NCBI GenBank assembly: GCA_036924285.1
Contig: JAYKYS010000007.1
Span: 30,930,001 to 30,994,000 of the forward strand
Length of the DNA stretch: 64,000 nt
Direction of reading: 5' to 3'
Source of the DNA: Asterella californica
Lineage: Eukaryota > Streptophyta > Marchantiopsida > Marchantiales > Aytoniaceae
Under the pieces are notes generated by a model. That model searched no databases and was not told the origin of the DNA. It worked only from the letters and a program-made list of their open reading frames with translations. Shown here piece by piece: positions 31,562 to 43,631 of the stretch (the stretch's first letter is position 1; every line of letters starts with the position of its first letter). The translations under genes and the position numbers were made by a program.

Positions 31562-33689
31562 TGTCGAGTTGAGAGTTTTCCTGGGAAGGGCAAACCTTCT
31601 AGCTGTGATACGATCGTGAAGAGGAAGGTGAAAACAACACACGAAATGCGGATCGCAAGAAACCACACCACCACGTTCTCGATCTGGTCAAGATAAAACA
31701 CACGACGTGCAAGTAGATCTTCAACTCCAGGTCATTCAGATTGCAAATCTCACGTTCAGTAACTCAGAATATCAGAAAACTGCTCCTGTGAAGCACCAGC
31801 GCGTTCACCTAGAAGCTTCCCGTTTTCTATTCAGAAAGATACACGTACAAGTTCTTGGTCTCCTCTCTACTCGATTCTGCTCTCTACTTTCAATCCCTCG
31901 ATATCAAAACTCTGATAAGACAGAAGTTCTCTTCGGACGCAACCTCTGTGTAAATCTTCTCCTCAGCTCTACTGTTTCTCTCTACTCGATAGCTCTCGCA
32001 CGGTAAGCTCTACACTGCTCGATGATCGACAATCTCGATAATGCGATAATTTTCGACAATGGCTTGAGAATTCTCTCCCTCCGGAGTACACCCCTCTGGG
32101 TTTTCCTCCACCCTACGTAACCTTCAGTGTCACCTGGCAGATGTAAAAAGAAACCCTAAACAGATGGCAGCAGAAAATTAAATCACTGGTAAAATATCTA
32201 CACGTAAGAAGACTATTTCACTAAGCTTCGCAGATTCATCTGTACGGACGGCCACCGAATGGCTGTACAGTCAGCATCTGACACCTCCACTCGAAGTAAC
32301 TCCGCCACGGCTACCTCTGGCCACCGGAATCACCTCGTTCTGACACGTGGAGCCCGAGTTATCACCATTGTCATCTTCCGGCCCCCTTAAACTTTGAAGT
32401 ACCGTAAGTATTGCCTCAGGTATCAGTTTCACTTGATTTTTCGACCCAAGTGAATAATATTTCGAACTCTACATTTTTCTACACGTAAGAAGACTATTTC
32501 ACTAAGCTCCGCAGATTCATCTGTACGGACGGCCACCGAATTGGCTGTACAGTCAGCATCTGACACCTCCACTCGAAGTAACTCCGCCACGGCTACCTCT
32601 GGCCACCGGAATCACCTCGTTCTGACACGTGGAGCCCGAGTTATCACCATTGTCGTCTTCCGGCCCCCTTAAACTTTGAAGTACCGTAAGTATTGCCTCA
32701 GGTATCAGTTTCACTTGATTTTTCGACCCAAGTGAATAATATTTCGAACTCTACATTTTTCACTTGATTTTTCGACCCAAGTGAATAATATTTCGAACTC
32801 TACATTTTTCTACAAAAGAATTGGTACCGACTTGGAGTATCTTTGATGCCATCTCGCTACCCCAGGACTTAGAGGGCCGCAACCGAATTCGTACTAATTA
32901 CCCCGTCAACCCGAAGGTGAGAGGTCCAGTCCTAGAGGGCCGCAACCGAATTCGTACTAATTACCCCGTCAACCCGAAGGTGAGAGGTCCATTTCGAAAC
33001 CCGGTGGTAATCTCCCTCTAGCATCCACACTAGGTGACTGCACTAGTGCAGGGGTAGACGGAGGCGTCCCGCATTCACGGTACGTTTAAGGGACATCTAG
33101 TGTCCCGCCCCTAGGCAACTTGGTGCCCCTCATATTCCCCCGAAGGGGCCAGCCTACTCCAAGCCGGTTGTGAGTCTGAAGGGATTTGATCCGGAGACCT
33201 CCTCCCTTCAAGTTTCTCAGCTACACCACGGAAGCTGATCTCACAACTGGTTTTGAAGACCAGTTTCTAAGCTAATATGCTAGAAAGCTGCGGTATTTCG
33301 TCTTTCCTTTGCTAACACGAAGTGCCATAACTTTCTCTATACATGCTCTTTTTGTACATTTTGAATTTTAATCAAATACTACATACTACAATCTACATGA
33401 GAAAAATCTAAAAAGTATTTTTCGAACTCACTCAGATTTATGGTAAATTTCCCGGTATCAGAAATCTTGTAGAAGAACTCCAAGTAACTTTTCGCCTGCA
33501 ACTCCGTTTGCAACTTTTGAACATACCACGGTGATCAGCGCGACGAGACCTACGCCGTGGTGTTTTCAGATTTTCGAATGCTCACTTCCTCCAGAATCGA
33601 TTTCTCTGAGATTTTAACTTCGCTCAGAGAGACTAACTTCTAACTGAGAGGTGAATTATTCACTACGTGGAATAATTCACATCACGACA
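31562..33689 (-). repeat. 5' LTR of Gypsy element 1 (2128 bp, internally expanded)
   Basis: It matches the 3' LTR except for an additional 727 bp (32242-32968). That region holds nested tandem duplications: a unit of about 281 bp starting TCTACACGTAAG at 32197 and 32478, a 49-bp unit starting CACTTGATTTTTCG at 32712 and 32761, and a 63-bp unit starting AGAGGGCCGC at 32871 and 32934. This LTR should act as promoter, on the minus strand. Confidence 0.92.
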
Positions 33690-33693
33690 ACGC

Positions 33694-34108
33694 CCTTCAG
33701 TTTAGTAAGTATAAGAATTTGAATCTTTTATCTACTACGTTTAGAAGTTGTATCTGTGCAATGGTTCTTTCCGGTAAATATTCCTCTTCACCATGTTGGC
33801 TGATGCAGACGGGTATCCAGGTCCGGCGTGCATATTCATGATGAAAATCGTTTATACATCCACATGACGTTACCAGTGAAGGCATTAATAATATCTTCTT
33901 ACGGAAAGAAAATCGCTACATAAATTGCAAACACAGGTACACCGAACAAGTAGCAGAGAAAATGCCAAGTCCAGAGAGAGCGCAAGCGGCAGCAGCAATT
34001 ATTCACGCATGCACTGAAGACTACAACACGGACGAGTGGCCTGACTACGACCCACTGCTAGACGCTTTTCTCATATCGCTAGACACAGATAGAGTTAATG
34101 AGCACTAG
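33694..34108 (+). pseudogene. 3' part of the Replitron-like HUH endonuclease gene
   Basis: Past the ACGC target duplication (33690-33693) one frame stays open to TAG at 34106-34108, broken only by adjacent TGA codons at 33839-33844. It continues the codon phase of the left flank: the last two bases before the Gypsy element (23850-23851) plus 33694 form one Ala codon. Recognisable words are VLSGKYSSSPCWLMQ, VRRAYS, HPHDVTSEGINNIF and an acidic end (DEWPDYDPLLDAFLISLD). In families with this C-terminal domain I know the pattern SGKYYPxPxW, RAxxxW and P-x-VT-x-(D/E)-I-x-x-IFF, which this matches in part. This supports a Replitron-type transposase rather than a Helitron or viral Rep. Confidence 0.6.
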
Positions 34109-36690
34109 ATACCAAAGCCGGCTACCGTAGAGTAGTTGTGTACTGTGTGCAATGTGGAGACCACTATGGTATAGAGTACTTCTGTACTGTGAGCAATGCA
34201 AAAGTTAGCATACCTGCAACTTTTGTGTTTACCTTATCGCTGGTGATATAAAGTTCGACGGCCGACAGTGACCTTTTTTACGTCTATCGTGTACAATCTA
34301 TTGTTACTATCAGTGTCCATAAAATAAATCGAAACTCCACTGCAGCCAGAACAGAACAAGGCGCCACTGCAAGGAACCGGATAGGAGGATTATAAAAGAT
34401 ATAGAATTTACAACACTAATTTTTACAGTTAAGACGCAGCGAACTTCACCGCAGCCAAGCAGCCATTATGCAAGGAATAGACTTTTATAACTCGTCGAGA
34501 ATGCTTCACGAACGCAGTATCGCATTTGGTGAAGGCATTTGTGTTCTCTGACGCAGTTAAAACTCTCACATACGAGAAGTTCCACCCACATGCAAGCTTG
34601 CTACCTCTACGCGGCTTTTCTCGTGCGTTTTGTTAAAATGCTTGGGTCCGGAAGTGGTAAGAGAATTTTCTTTAGATGGGGCCAGGTTAAACTTTACCAA
34701 TGACAGCGTTAGTGGCAGCTTCCACCTATCTGAGCGCGTATGTCAAACTAGGGTTAACTGTTCAGTAGTAGCTTTTATATATGCCAAATATCTTGTGAAC
34801 ATATGTCCAGTATTATCTTTATTGTTGTGAAGATTGGTAACTGAATATTCAAGTATTGGGTTTATATGGTACACTATGAAAAAGCGTTCGGTTGAAACTA
34901 AGATAGGGCATCATCCGGAGACAGTTGAGAAATAATGCATCAAGTATCTTATTTATAGATGGTAAGTGAAGGTTAAGCTAGATTTACTGTTTAGTTAGTT
35001 AAGTTAAACTTAGATTTGTTTCAGGGTAAAGAAAAGGCACAACTACGAACGAGGTTCTGGATCAAGTGGATTTAAACAATAAAAGTAGGTTTTGGAAGTC
35101 AAAGTTAATCATAAGAATTCAGAAATTCAACCGTTAAATTTTACAACATAAATCTAACTTAGGATCAAATTACTGCATACACAGAATATTTTCGAATATG
35201 TACCTGTTATGAACAATGCATACTTAGCAATATAGCACGCTGCATGTAACTCTATTAATTACTCAGTGAATCAAGCTTGAGAGCAAGTTGAGGAGAACAT
35301 TAACATTGTAATAGATAATCCTCCATCGATTATCGAGCACTATGATCACTTTAACTGAATTAGAGCTCTATTGAGTGTGAAGTCAGATTCGGTGAGCAAA
35401 CACTCACCATAACCTCGTTATAGTGATTGTTTTGAGGAGAACACTTTATTTTCTTCAACGTAAATTTGAGTACTAGTATTTCCGGGTCACCAGAAGAGTA
35501 ACTCATTCTGCGAGTTCGCTGTTAGACTGACAAAAATTTAACCCTTGAACAGAAAAGTTTCTGATGATGAAACGTGCATGAGAAATATCATCTTTGAAAA
35601 AGGAAAAGACGCAAAGCTCTTGACTAGCTCTATCTTTGTAATTCATTTCAAAGCAAACTACTTAATATCTTAGGGAAAGGAAGAGATGAAGTTTATAGAG
35701 TTATATGAAATATTCTTTCAATATAATTCTTTCAAAAGAATATTTTAGCAATCTCAAGTACACTGTCAAGGAATCTTCCTTTTACTGCTTTTCTTTCTGT
35801 TGAAGGGTAGCAAGGAGCCATAAGACGAGGTAGTCGTATCCACGTATCTTGTGGCCGTATGAATTTAGTGATTTAAAAACAGAAAAGACATAAAGAAGAA
35901 CAGATCATAGTGAAAAAATATTGTAAATCCACAATATGTAGATAGTGAAATAAATATACAGGTGTCGTGTGGGCTGAACTGACAGCAAGCAACATTCTGA
36001 ATATTTTGGTCGGTGCTTTTCTGATTACCATTTTCTTATCGTCTAAGCATAGAAGAAGTAGGCATATGCCCGACATTACCCAATATGAGTTGGATCGTGC
36101 CGGGATAGCGTTCCCTTTTCTTCTCAAACTCTGTAAACCCGCAGTGCTAAAGGTTTTCTATTCTTTTAATCTGATTTCTAAATAGAAGTGGGTTAGGCCG
36201 GCGACTCCATATTTTATTTTGGGCCTCTTGCGCCTCGAGGCTTTCTGCAGCCGAAAGCTGCTGCCTTTTCATGGACACCACATCCCAGCGAAGGGACTCG
36301 ACCCCGTAAGGGATCGAGTGAAGGTGAGGTGCCCAAACGTACACGGGTGTTATTTCTTGTCTCTATCCTGTAGAGTCATAGGGTTCGATAGAAGAAAACT
36401 ATCTTTTAAATGGAAGTAAAATAAAATAATACATGGGAGGGAGTAGAGTAGAGGAATATTTAACGAGATATTAGTAAATTTATATCTATTTAGTACTAGG
36501 TCTTTGCAGTTGTAGTTTCGGAAGCGCGTGTGTTTCATTTACTTTATAGCATGTTTAGATTTGTTTATAAATCTCGATCTAAATATTATTTAACGCTTAA
36601 AAAAAATTCGATTTTTGTGTTATTTCAATATAAAATGTTCTAGTTAATAATATACTTCCTGATAACAGATAACGACCAATAGTTTCCCAA
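34109..36690. other. No gene recognised
   Basis: AT-leaning intergenic DNA. A short imperfect duplication of a phrase like GTACTGTGTGCAATG occurs at about 34140 and 34185. Small frames (such as 35967-36185, which has a hydrophobic N-terminal run) have no supporting context. Confidence 0.3.
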
Positions 36691-39680
36691 AGGTGTAGCT
36701 TATTGGATGAGAACGTTGTGATTCGTTTCCGACATGTAAATTCACTCGAGGATCATTTCCGTGTTATATTTACATGTTTATCCAAAAATAAAGCCTATAG
36801 CTGCAGCAAAGCAATCTTGTTTTCCTTTTCCTTTTCAGTTGCCGGGTGCAGGGTTTGTCCTGCCGGTAACCGGCAGAGAAGAGAGACGGGTTCAGCGATG
36901 ACGACCGTCTGCCTAGGCGGGTGCGACCATAAAGTCGTCGGTGTCGATTGCTGTCATTCGTCGCATCCAGTGCTCGGGAGGATTTCTGACGGCAAGTAGT
37001 AACTTTTCCGAGAGGAGAAAAAGAAAACGGTAAAGCTCAACTTTGATCGGGAGACGTATCACATTTTTCTCTCGAGAAAGTTTTCGACAGATTATTTTCA
37101 ATTCCGAAAATCCAAAAAATGATCGGAAATTGTACACTAAACGTCGGATCCTCTCGAGCCTTGACCGCATCACCATTTCAGGTTAGTAAACAACTAATTA
37201 ATAATGAGTCGTGCAACCGTTAAGAACTCACAGTCTCTTTTTAACAAACACGGACAAGCAAATTCTAATTTTTCCACATCACAACGAAGTTCTTTTGTTT
37301 AGTGGTGCGCAGCCACAGATAGGGAATTCATATATTCATTCTTTCCACAACATTCGTTTATACAAGGTTGACAATGTTCTTACGCACACAGGGGGTGACT
37401 TGGAAGCTCACCGTCATCCAGGAAACAGGGTGTGCTACCGTAGCTAGACTCTCTTTGCTTGCAGTCCTTCACACACGAACTTCATTACGTGAGCAAGAGG
37501 TGGGCGGTGACACGCGGCAACAATGGCTATGGATTTGAGGTTCGGCGAAGCGGGACGTCACTGCGGTAGTACACAAAGCATGCATCGGTATTCGTCCTCG
37601 AGGCTTATTACCTTTGATCCGAGGAATTGACGATCCACCACAGAAACTCAATGGACAAGAGACAAAAGAAAAGAACCGGTAGAGAAAGAAGAGCGTTTGT
37701 GAAATTTCCAAGCAATCTCCTGCCAATGATTGATTAGATGTACTAGTATACTCCAAAGTTTGCATTTGAAAAAACCGTTGAAGTGACATCACGAATGTTC
37801 AGAGGGATGAACTGATGTCAAGAATAATCACTATCTAGTTAGTAAGAATGACACTACGCTATTCAGCAAGAAAAGTACGTAGTATGGTGAACCCCTAGCA
37901 ACTGTAATGTCGCGAGTCCCTAGTGATTTTACACCGAATTCGTCTTGCACCACTGCAGTAAATGGTATAATAACCTTGGCTATGTGTAAAGTATTTCTCT
38001 ATTATTTCAAAAGAATTATCACATCCTACATGATGGAGAAAACCAGTTTTACTTTTTGTCACTGGCCGATGTTGATTCAGTTTGAAGGTGTCGAAATGAA
38101 GAGATGCTTACAAGTTAAAGATATATAGTCAGAAAAGAGGTTGTATGTCATTGAGATCTTGTGAGTGTTTCGAATTAAAACAAATCTATGGCCACTCTCC
38201 ATTATAGAATCTAGATGTATACGGGTATGCATGATAATCATTATTTAACATTTATGCGATTTTAAATTTCTATGTAATGTAAATTTACAAAGCATATATA
38301 CATACCACGTTGGTCACTTACCTTTCCTCCTATTGTATATAAATGACTTGTTGGATTTCAAAGTTCAAACCTCCAATTTTAGTGGACCTTCTCGTCTACT
38401 AATAAAATTATATATCGGTTCATTTATGCATGTAATCACATTATCCATTCTCTTCTTACATTAGTCTAATTCAATTTTATCTACACACGGCTATTAAAAT
38501 TTTATGCTTTCATATAAAATGTCATATTATATACTGATTTTTGTTTGATAAAAAAACATGCTGAATTTTGGTGAGACTAATCTTGACCATTTTCAAGAGG
38601 AAAACATTTTAATCTTTTAAATCGGATGAACATAACATTATAAATATAATATATATTCACATACAATGTACATGTTGGTGTGTGCAGCGACTGAGTTATC
38701 GAAGCGAGCATAACTTCTGGGATTCAGAGAGGTCTGATGGTTGGTTTTGGGGACCGAGGAAACAAATCTGATTTTTGTTTCTCCGCTCTGAAAAGTTTTT
38801 ATTTTTAATTAAAGTCTTTTAAATGATCATGTTTGTGAGAAATAACATTTGCTTTTGGAAGGGGTCGTGGATATGATTTGTTATAATCAGAGAGAGAAGA
38901 AATATATCTTTTATATTTTAATAAAGAAAGGTTATGAAATATCAATTTTTAATTTAAACAATATTTTGAAAAGTTATAAAATTAACTTTTTATTAATTTA
39001 GATCCGACTCGTACGTTATTTTGACAAGTACAGTCTATTGACCCCGAGCATTTGCTTATTATGCTTTCCTAAATATCGCTATAAAAAATAATAATAATAG
39101 CTATACTTTTCTGCTGAAAGGACAATCGATTACGTAATTTTGTGGATAATCCAAGATTGCCAATCTTTCGGTTATGCCATTACTACGTAATTTATTTTGG
39201 TGACAATGAAAAAGACAGATTTTAATTTACTAACACGTGCGTTTATCACAAAACTTCATGTTACCATATACAACATAAACCTTCAAACTTCATTGTGGAA
39301 GTTATAAAACTCAGCAAGCAATGAATAGATCCAAAATAAATTCAGAAACAATTTATTGTATATTATTATCTACATTACATACCTTAAGGTTTTATTACTA
39401 GTTTTATCCCATGCCAGTGACGTGCAATATTTTCTCTCTATTTTCATTTAAAATGTGAGCATTTTATTTTAACCTCCTCTCCTTTTGAGAGTAAGTGAAC
39501 GAATCTTGGCATCGGGTATAACGACCACCGACAACAGAAGTCCGTTATTTCCAAGTATGGCAAGTGAAAATATACCCTCGTGTGCCAGATAAGGTGCACG
39601 TGTGTTATCTCTAAAACGAAAAACACGGCCGAGCTGCCTCCACGAGCCAACAGTGCAGCACGCTTTCCTTCTTGTTATTT
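36691..39680. other. No gene recognised; one short palindrome
   Basis: CTGCCGGTAACCGGCAG at 36860-36876 is a perfect 8-bp stem around one base. From about 38200 the DNA becomes very AT-rich with no protein-like frames. Confidence 0.3.
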
Positions 39681-39923
39681 GAACTGGATCATGATCCAGT
39701 TAGTCAGCCCCCTCTAGCAACTTCACGACTCTGTCAACCTCGACAGTTCAAAAATATTTTTGTCAACCCCAAGACCTGACATTACCAGTAAGAGTAAAGC
39801 GCATCACCAGTAGTCGGTAATATGGCAAGTAGAAGAACATATATAACTTCTGATTAGTTAGGGTTGACAGAGTCGTGAAGTTGCTAGAGGTGGCGGACTA
39901 AGTAGATTTCTGTGATCCAGTTC
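39681..39923. repeat. Foldback inverted repeat (MITE-like), 243 bp
   Basis: The arms 39681-39739 and 39862-39923 are inverted copies of each other. Both outer ends read GAACTGGATCA, and the inner 29 bp (CCTCTAGCAACTTCACGACT plus nine more bases) pair perfectly. The 122-bp centre contains the palindrome CAAAAATATTTTTG. No matching target duplication was found, so mobility is not proven. Confidence 0.75.
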
Positions 39924-40994
39924 AAAGGTTGTATAGTTCATAGTACTTGTGAGGTAATCCAGCGATTCCATTCCTACCCAGTGAATATCCGTGTGGTCGG
40001 CTGTGTTCGATACCAGCATATTATTCACATATTCACCAACCTTGTGATGCCTTGAGCGCACCGACCTTTCCACGTTGCAGTTGCTCCGTGTTTTGCACGC
40101 CACCTATGATCGGGCACTTAATCACCTGCGGAGTTCTGGAACAGTCTTTGGGATTCAGACACACGGGACGCACTTTTGAATTCGTGTTCCCCTTGAGTAT
40201 CCGGCGTTAAATTATCCATCTTATGTGTGCATCGAAGGGCTGCAGGACTTTACTAGCCACAACGCGAAGTATATTTAATTTCTATATAGATATGGAAGGT
40301 GTGGTAAGTCTGTTTCTCATCATGAAAACATATTTTATAGGCATGCATGAAATATGGAAATATTTCATGTAGCAAATATGAATGACATATGCCTACCCTT
40401 ATGATTAGGAAGGATATTACGTAATCAATTAAATCTCTCATTAATTTACTGTTTATTTTCTTTCATTTTCCCGTACATATTCCGTTTGCAGCACGTTCAG
40501 GTTTCCTTGTCTATGGGTTATGCTGGTATGTCCTGCATCTCCAGGTTCCCTTAATATTTATTATTTAAATATATTTTATACTTAATATAAGTATTTTATT
40601 TAATGTTTATGTATCTTTCAATAATAAGAAGAGGACAACGATTCCCCAGAAGTTCATGTTGCATGCATCTTATTATTCATCATCAAAATATTTAGTTTGC
40701 AGAGGTTGATTAACAGTACTGAATGGACAATCTGCAATTAGATTAGTTAATTTGTTTCCTATGTACGGTGTTTGTTTCACATGTTCTCGAAATTATCTCG
40801 TGAATAACGCAGTTCCACTGTGATGTGTACTTAATGGTTAGCTTCATGGACATTTAGTATCGTTTGAGGCTCGGCACTAACCAATTACTGGTACATCAAC
40901 GTAACAGTGGTGATAAACCACTACCACACCGTAATAAATACGATTTTTCTGTCTTTCAGGTAGCTTACATTTTAATTACAACAGACTGTCCTGT
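39924..40994. other. No gene recognised
   Basis: AT-rich intergenic DNA without long frames or repeat pairs. Confidence 0.3.
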
Positions 40995-41162
40995 CATATA
41001 GTGGAGCACCCTCCACTATATGAGTGGTCGCCTCGGCGTTCTTTCTTAACAACAAAAATAAGAAGTGGCTGCCAAGTCTGCATACCACGTCAGACCGGCT
41101 CACAAAGATGAGATTAAAAAATTAAAATAAAAGAGCACCCTCCACGATATGAGTGGAGGGTG
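40995..41162. repeat. Pair of related perfect hairpins about 130 bp apart
   Basis: Hairpin 1 has a 12-bp stem, CATATAGTGGAG (40995-41006) with CTCCACTATATG (41011-41022), around a 4-nt loop. Hairpin 2 has a 10-bp stem, CACCCTCCAC (41136-41145) with GTGGAGGGTG (41153-41162), around GATATGA. The two share a 24-bp word, GAGCACCCTCCAC followed by (T/G)ATATGAGTGG, in direct orientation. Confidence 0.7.
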
Positions 41163-43409
41163 ACACTAGCAATCTCCAGACACAGTTCATCCATTTTGAA
41201 TGCGAAGGAAGGTGGATGTTAATATACGTACTACAGATTAAAGGTACTGAAAATATTGTCAAAAAAGAGTACCCTTAGAGTTCGGTGTATGGATAGATAT
41301 AATTTTGGGAAATAAATCTGTTATAATTAAAGAAGGAAAAATAAGAAAATAATAATAATAAGAATTTTAAGGTTCATGGTAGATTTTACCACCTTTGTAA
41401 ACAAAATATATGAAATAACTACCACCTCGTGTTGCTAGCGTGTTGCTCTTTGAAGCATCAAATATGATAGTTGGTGCTACCAACTTGTGGTATCATCAAG
41501 AAAGTAGCCATTCACATTAATCATGGTAGATGTAGAGATTTCAAGAAGTTATAATTTGAAATTTATAAACTTCCTCTCATTGATATAGTATTGTAAAACC
41601 TAACAATGTTAATTAGTACGCATGAGAGTTTATTAGTGATCAAAATCATCTTAAATTGACAAATCTGACCATTAAGATGATCTTGAAAGCTCTGATCAAA
41701 GTTTCGGTTGATCTAACGATGGAGGAGGTGAATATATGCAGGGGTTTAATTTATTATCTAAGCTTTTCTTTCAGAAAGATTAGATTATAAACTTAATTTC
41801 ATAGTAAATTAATGCGTTAATAGCTTCAGATTTCAAGACTTGTATCTTTAGCAGCATAGCATTCTATTCATTGATTTATGGTTTATATATATCTTTTTTT
41901 CCCGTGTTTCTAGGAATGGGCTAATAGTTAACATTTATGAAATATTTTAACTATTTTCATTCACTTGGTATATGATTTTTGTTTAACACATATATATTTC
42001 TCTGATAACAGCAAACTAGCAAATGTTTCCGATATTCAGTCGTACTACTTCATCCATACTAGCGGTTAGTTAGTGATGGTTAAGTAATCAAAACCACCGG
42101 TTATTTTTTATCTAAAGTTATTTAGTATTCTTGAACTTTTTATAAAAGATAATATCCTTCAAAAACGACCTAGCTAAGAACAAAGCAGAAGACGGCAAGT
42201 GAGAAGTGAGGGTGAAAAATCGTCTCTGTTATTGATGCAGTGAAACAAAAATAATCTGAAAATACTATTCAAAGACATGTAATCTTATTTCAAACTAAAT
42301 GCAAGGAAGATTGAATCCAATAGTGTTCAAGGCTGTGTAATGATCAGGGAAGAGGAACGAGGGAGGATTATTGGAGAAACATGGGAGAAGAACTGGAGAA
42401 AAATGAGATTACAATTTGTATATAGTTAGAACTGTTCAACGAGAAACAACAAATTTTATTTTATTTTAACTTTTAAAACTATCTAGAGAAATTCACCTGG
42501 GTGCAAACTGCAAGAAATGGAAAACAGAAGTAAAAACTCAGCAACAAGAACTGCCCTCGCTTCGGAATAAATGGTCGTTTTATCTATTTAAACCAACGGT
42601 TTGTCTTTGGGTTGATGCTCGTTTTCCATAGTGGTTAAGGGGTGGAGAAAATAAGAAAGAGTGACAATGAGTATGATCTTTCGTTGATCTATGCCATAAA
42701 TAGTTTATACCAGAGTGTTTAATATTTGATGCTAATGGCCATCAAACCTCAGCTAGGCAAAATAAACATGAAATGGTTTTGTTTTTTTTCAACTGAAAAC
42801 GTCGACTGATACGACCAGAAATGAATGCTCGATTTATGCGCACGAGAACTATATGGCACTCGGTTCTTCAGAAAATTGATCCGAAGACCTAAATGTACCT
42901 AAATTATTCTCTTGTCTTTCCTCATTTATTCTACTTCACTTGTTTATGTTAGTTCTTAGAATGCTACATTGTCCACTGTGTGTCACTTACATGAATTCAG
43001 TGATCGATCGTAATTTCTTCTTCACTGAAATTAGTGTGAGTAACATCAATTAGGTATTACACTAACTGTGGTATGGGAAAAAATTATGTAAATGACATTA
43101 TTTATCAAACATAGTTATCTAATGTTTTTGAGTCTCAAAGTCTCGCTTACGTTTATTTTCTCTCTCGCTTCTGAATCTCTTCAATACATATTCTGAACTG
43201 AAGATTGCTTCTAACCTTCTTCTAAACATCAAAAAAATATGAAAACAATATATTATCAGATATGACAAGAAAATACGACAAGAAGATGTAAAATGAAGAG
43301 TTTTAACTCAAGACCATAAGCTTTAATGTGGATGGCTCATTATGTGAAATCTTGAGTTTCGAAGACTTACAATATCTGTAATTTTAGTTTTAGAGTAATA
43401 TTTGTACTT
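41163..43409. other. No gene recognised
   Basis: AT-rich. A further copy of the recurring word (GATGGAGGAGGTGAATAT) is at about 41714. No protein-like frames were seen. Confidence 0.3.
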
Positions 43410-43631
43410 TAGTTTTAGAAAAGACTACATATGGTACTTGGAAGCATGTCAAGAGAAAATGATTACTAACATGATGAATAGCATAGTGGAAAATCTTGTC
43501 AATCTTCTGATAAGACTTTTTAGTTTTAGAAGAGACTACATATGGAACTTGGAAGCATTCAAGAGAACGTGATTACTAATATGATGAAATAGCATAATGG
43601 AAAATCTTGTCAATTTTCTGATAAAACATTT
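43410..43631. repeat. Tandem duplication of a 111-bp unit
   Basis: TAGTTTTAGAAAAGACTACA at 43410 recurs as TAGTTTTAGAAGAGACTACA at 43521, and the two units align to their ends (GTCAATCTTCTGATAAGAC and GTCAATTTTCTGATAAAAC) with few mismatches and small indels. Confidence 0.85.

Larger units (their letters stand above)
23852..33689 (-). mobile_element. Complete Ty3/Gypsy LTR retrotransposon, element 1
   Basis: The element is transcribed on the minus strand. It has LTRs at 31562-33689 (5') and 23852-25257 (3'), both TGTCG...CGACA. It also has a primer-binding-like site after the 5' LTR, Gag-protease-RT-RNase H-integrase in Gypsy order, a purine tract before the 3' LTR, and the 4-bp target duplication ACGC (23848-23851 and 33690-33693). 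By eye the LTRs differ at about six positions, all transitions, apart from one large indel, so the insertion is young. The polyprotein nevertheless has several stops and frameshifts, which suggests that it was mobilised in trans or has decayed since. It landed inside the HUH pseudogene. Confidence 0.93.

Noticed and set aside
30718..31572. 284-codon open frame on the plus strand
   Set aside because: It lies antisense to the well-supported Gag-protease frame and has no motifs; it is a by-product of that gene's codon use.
22080..34108. Integrated geminivirus-type Rep or Helitron
   Set aside because: No helicase motifs are seen, and the C-terminal part fits the Replitron pattern better.
35967..36185. 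Small frame with a hydrophobic N-terminus
   Set aside because: It has no ATG at its start, no family resemblance and no context.
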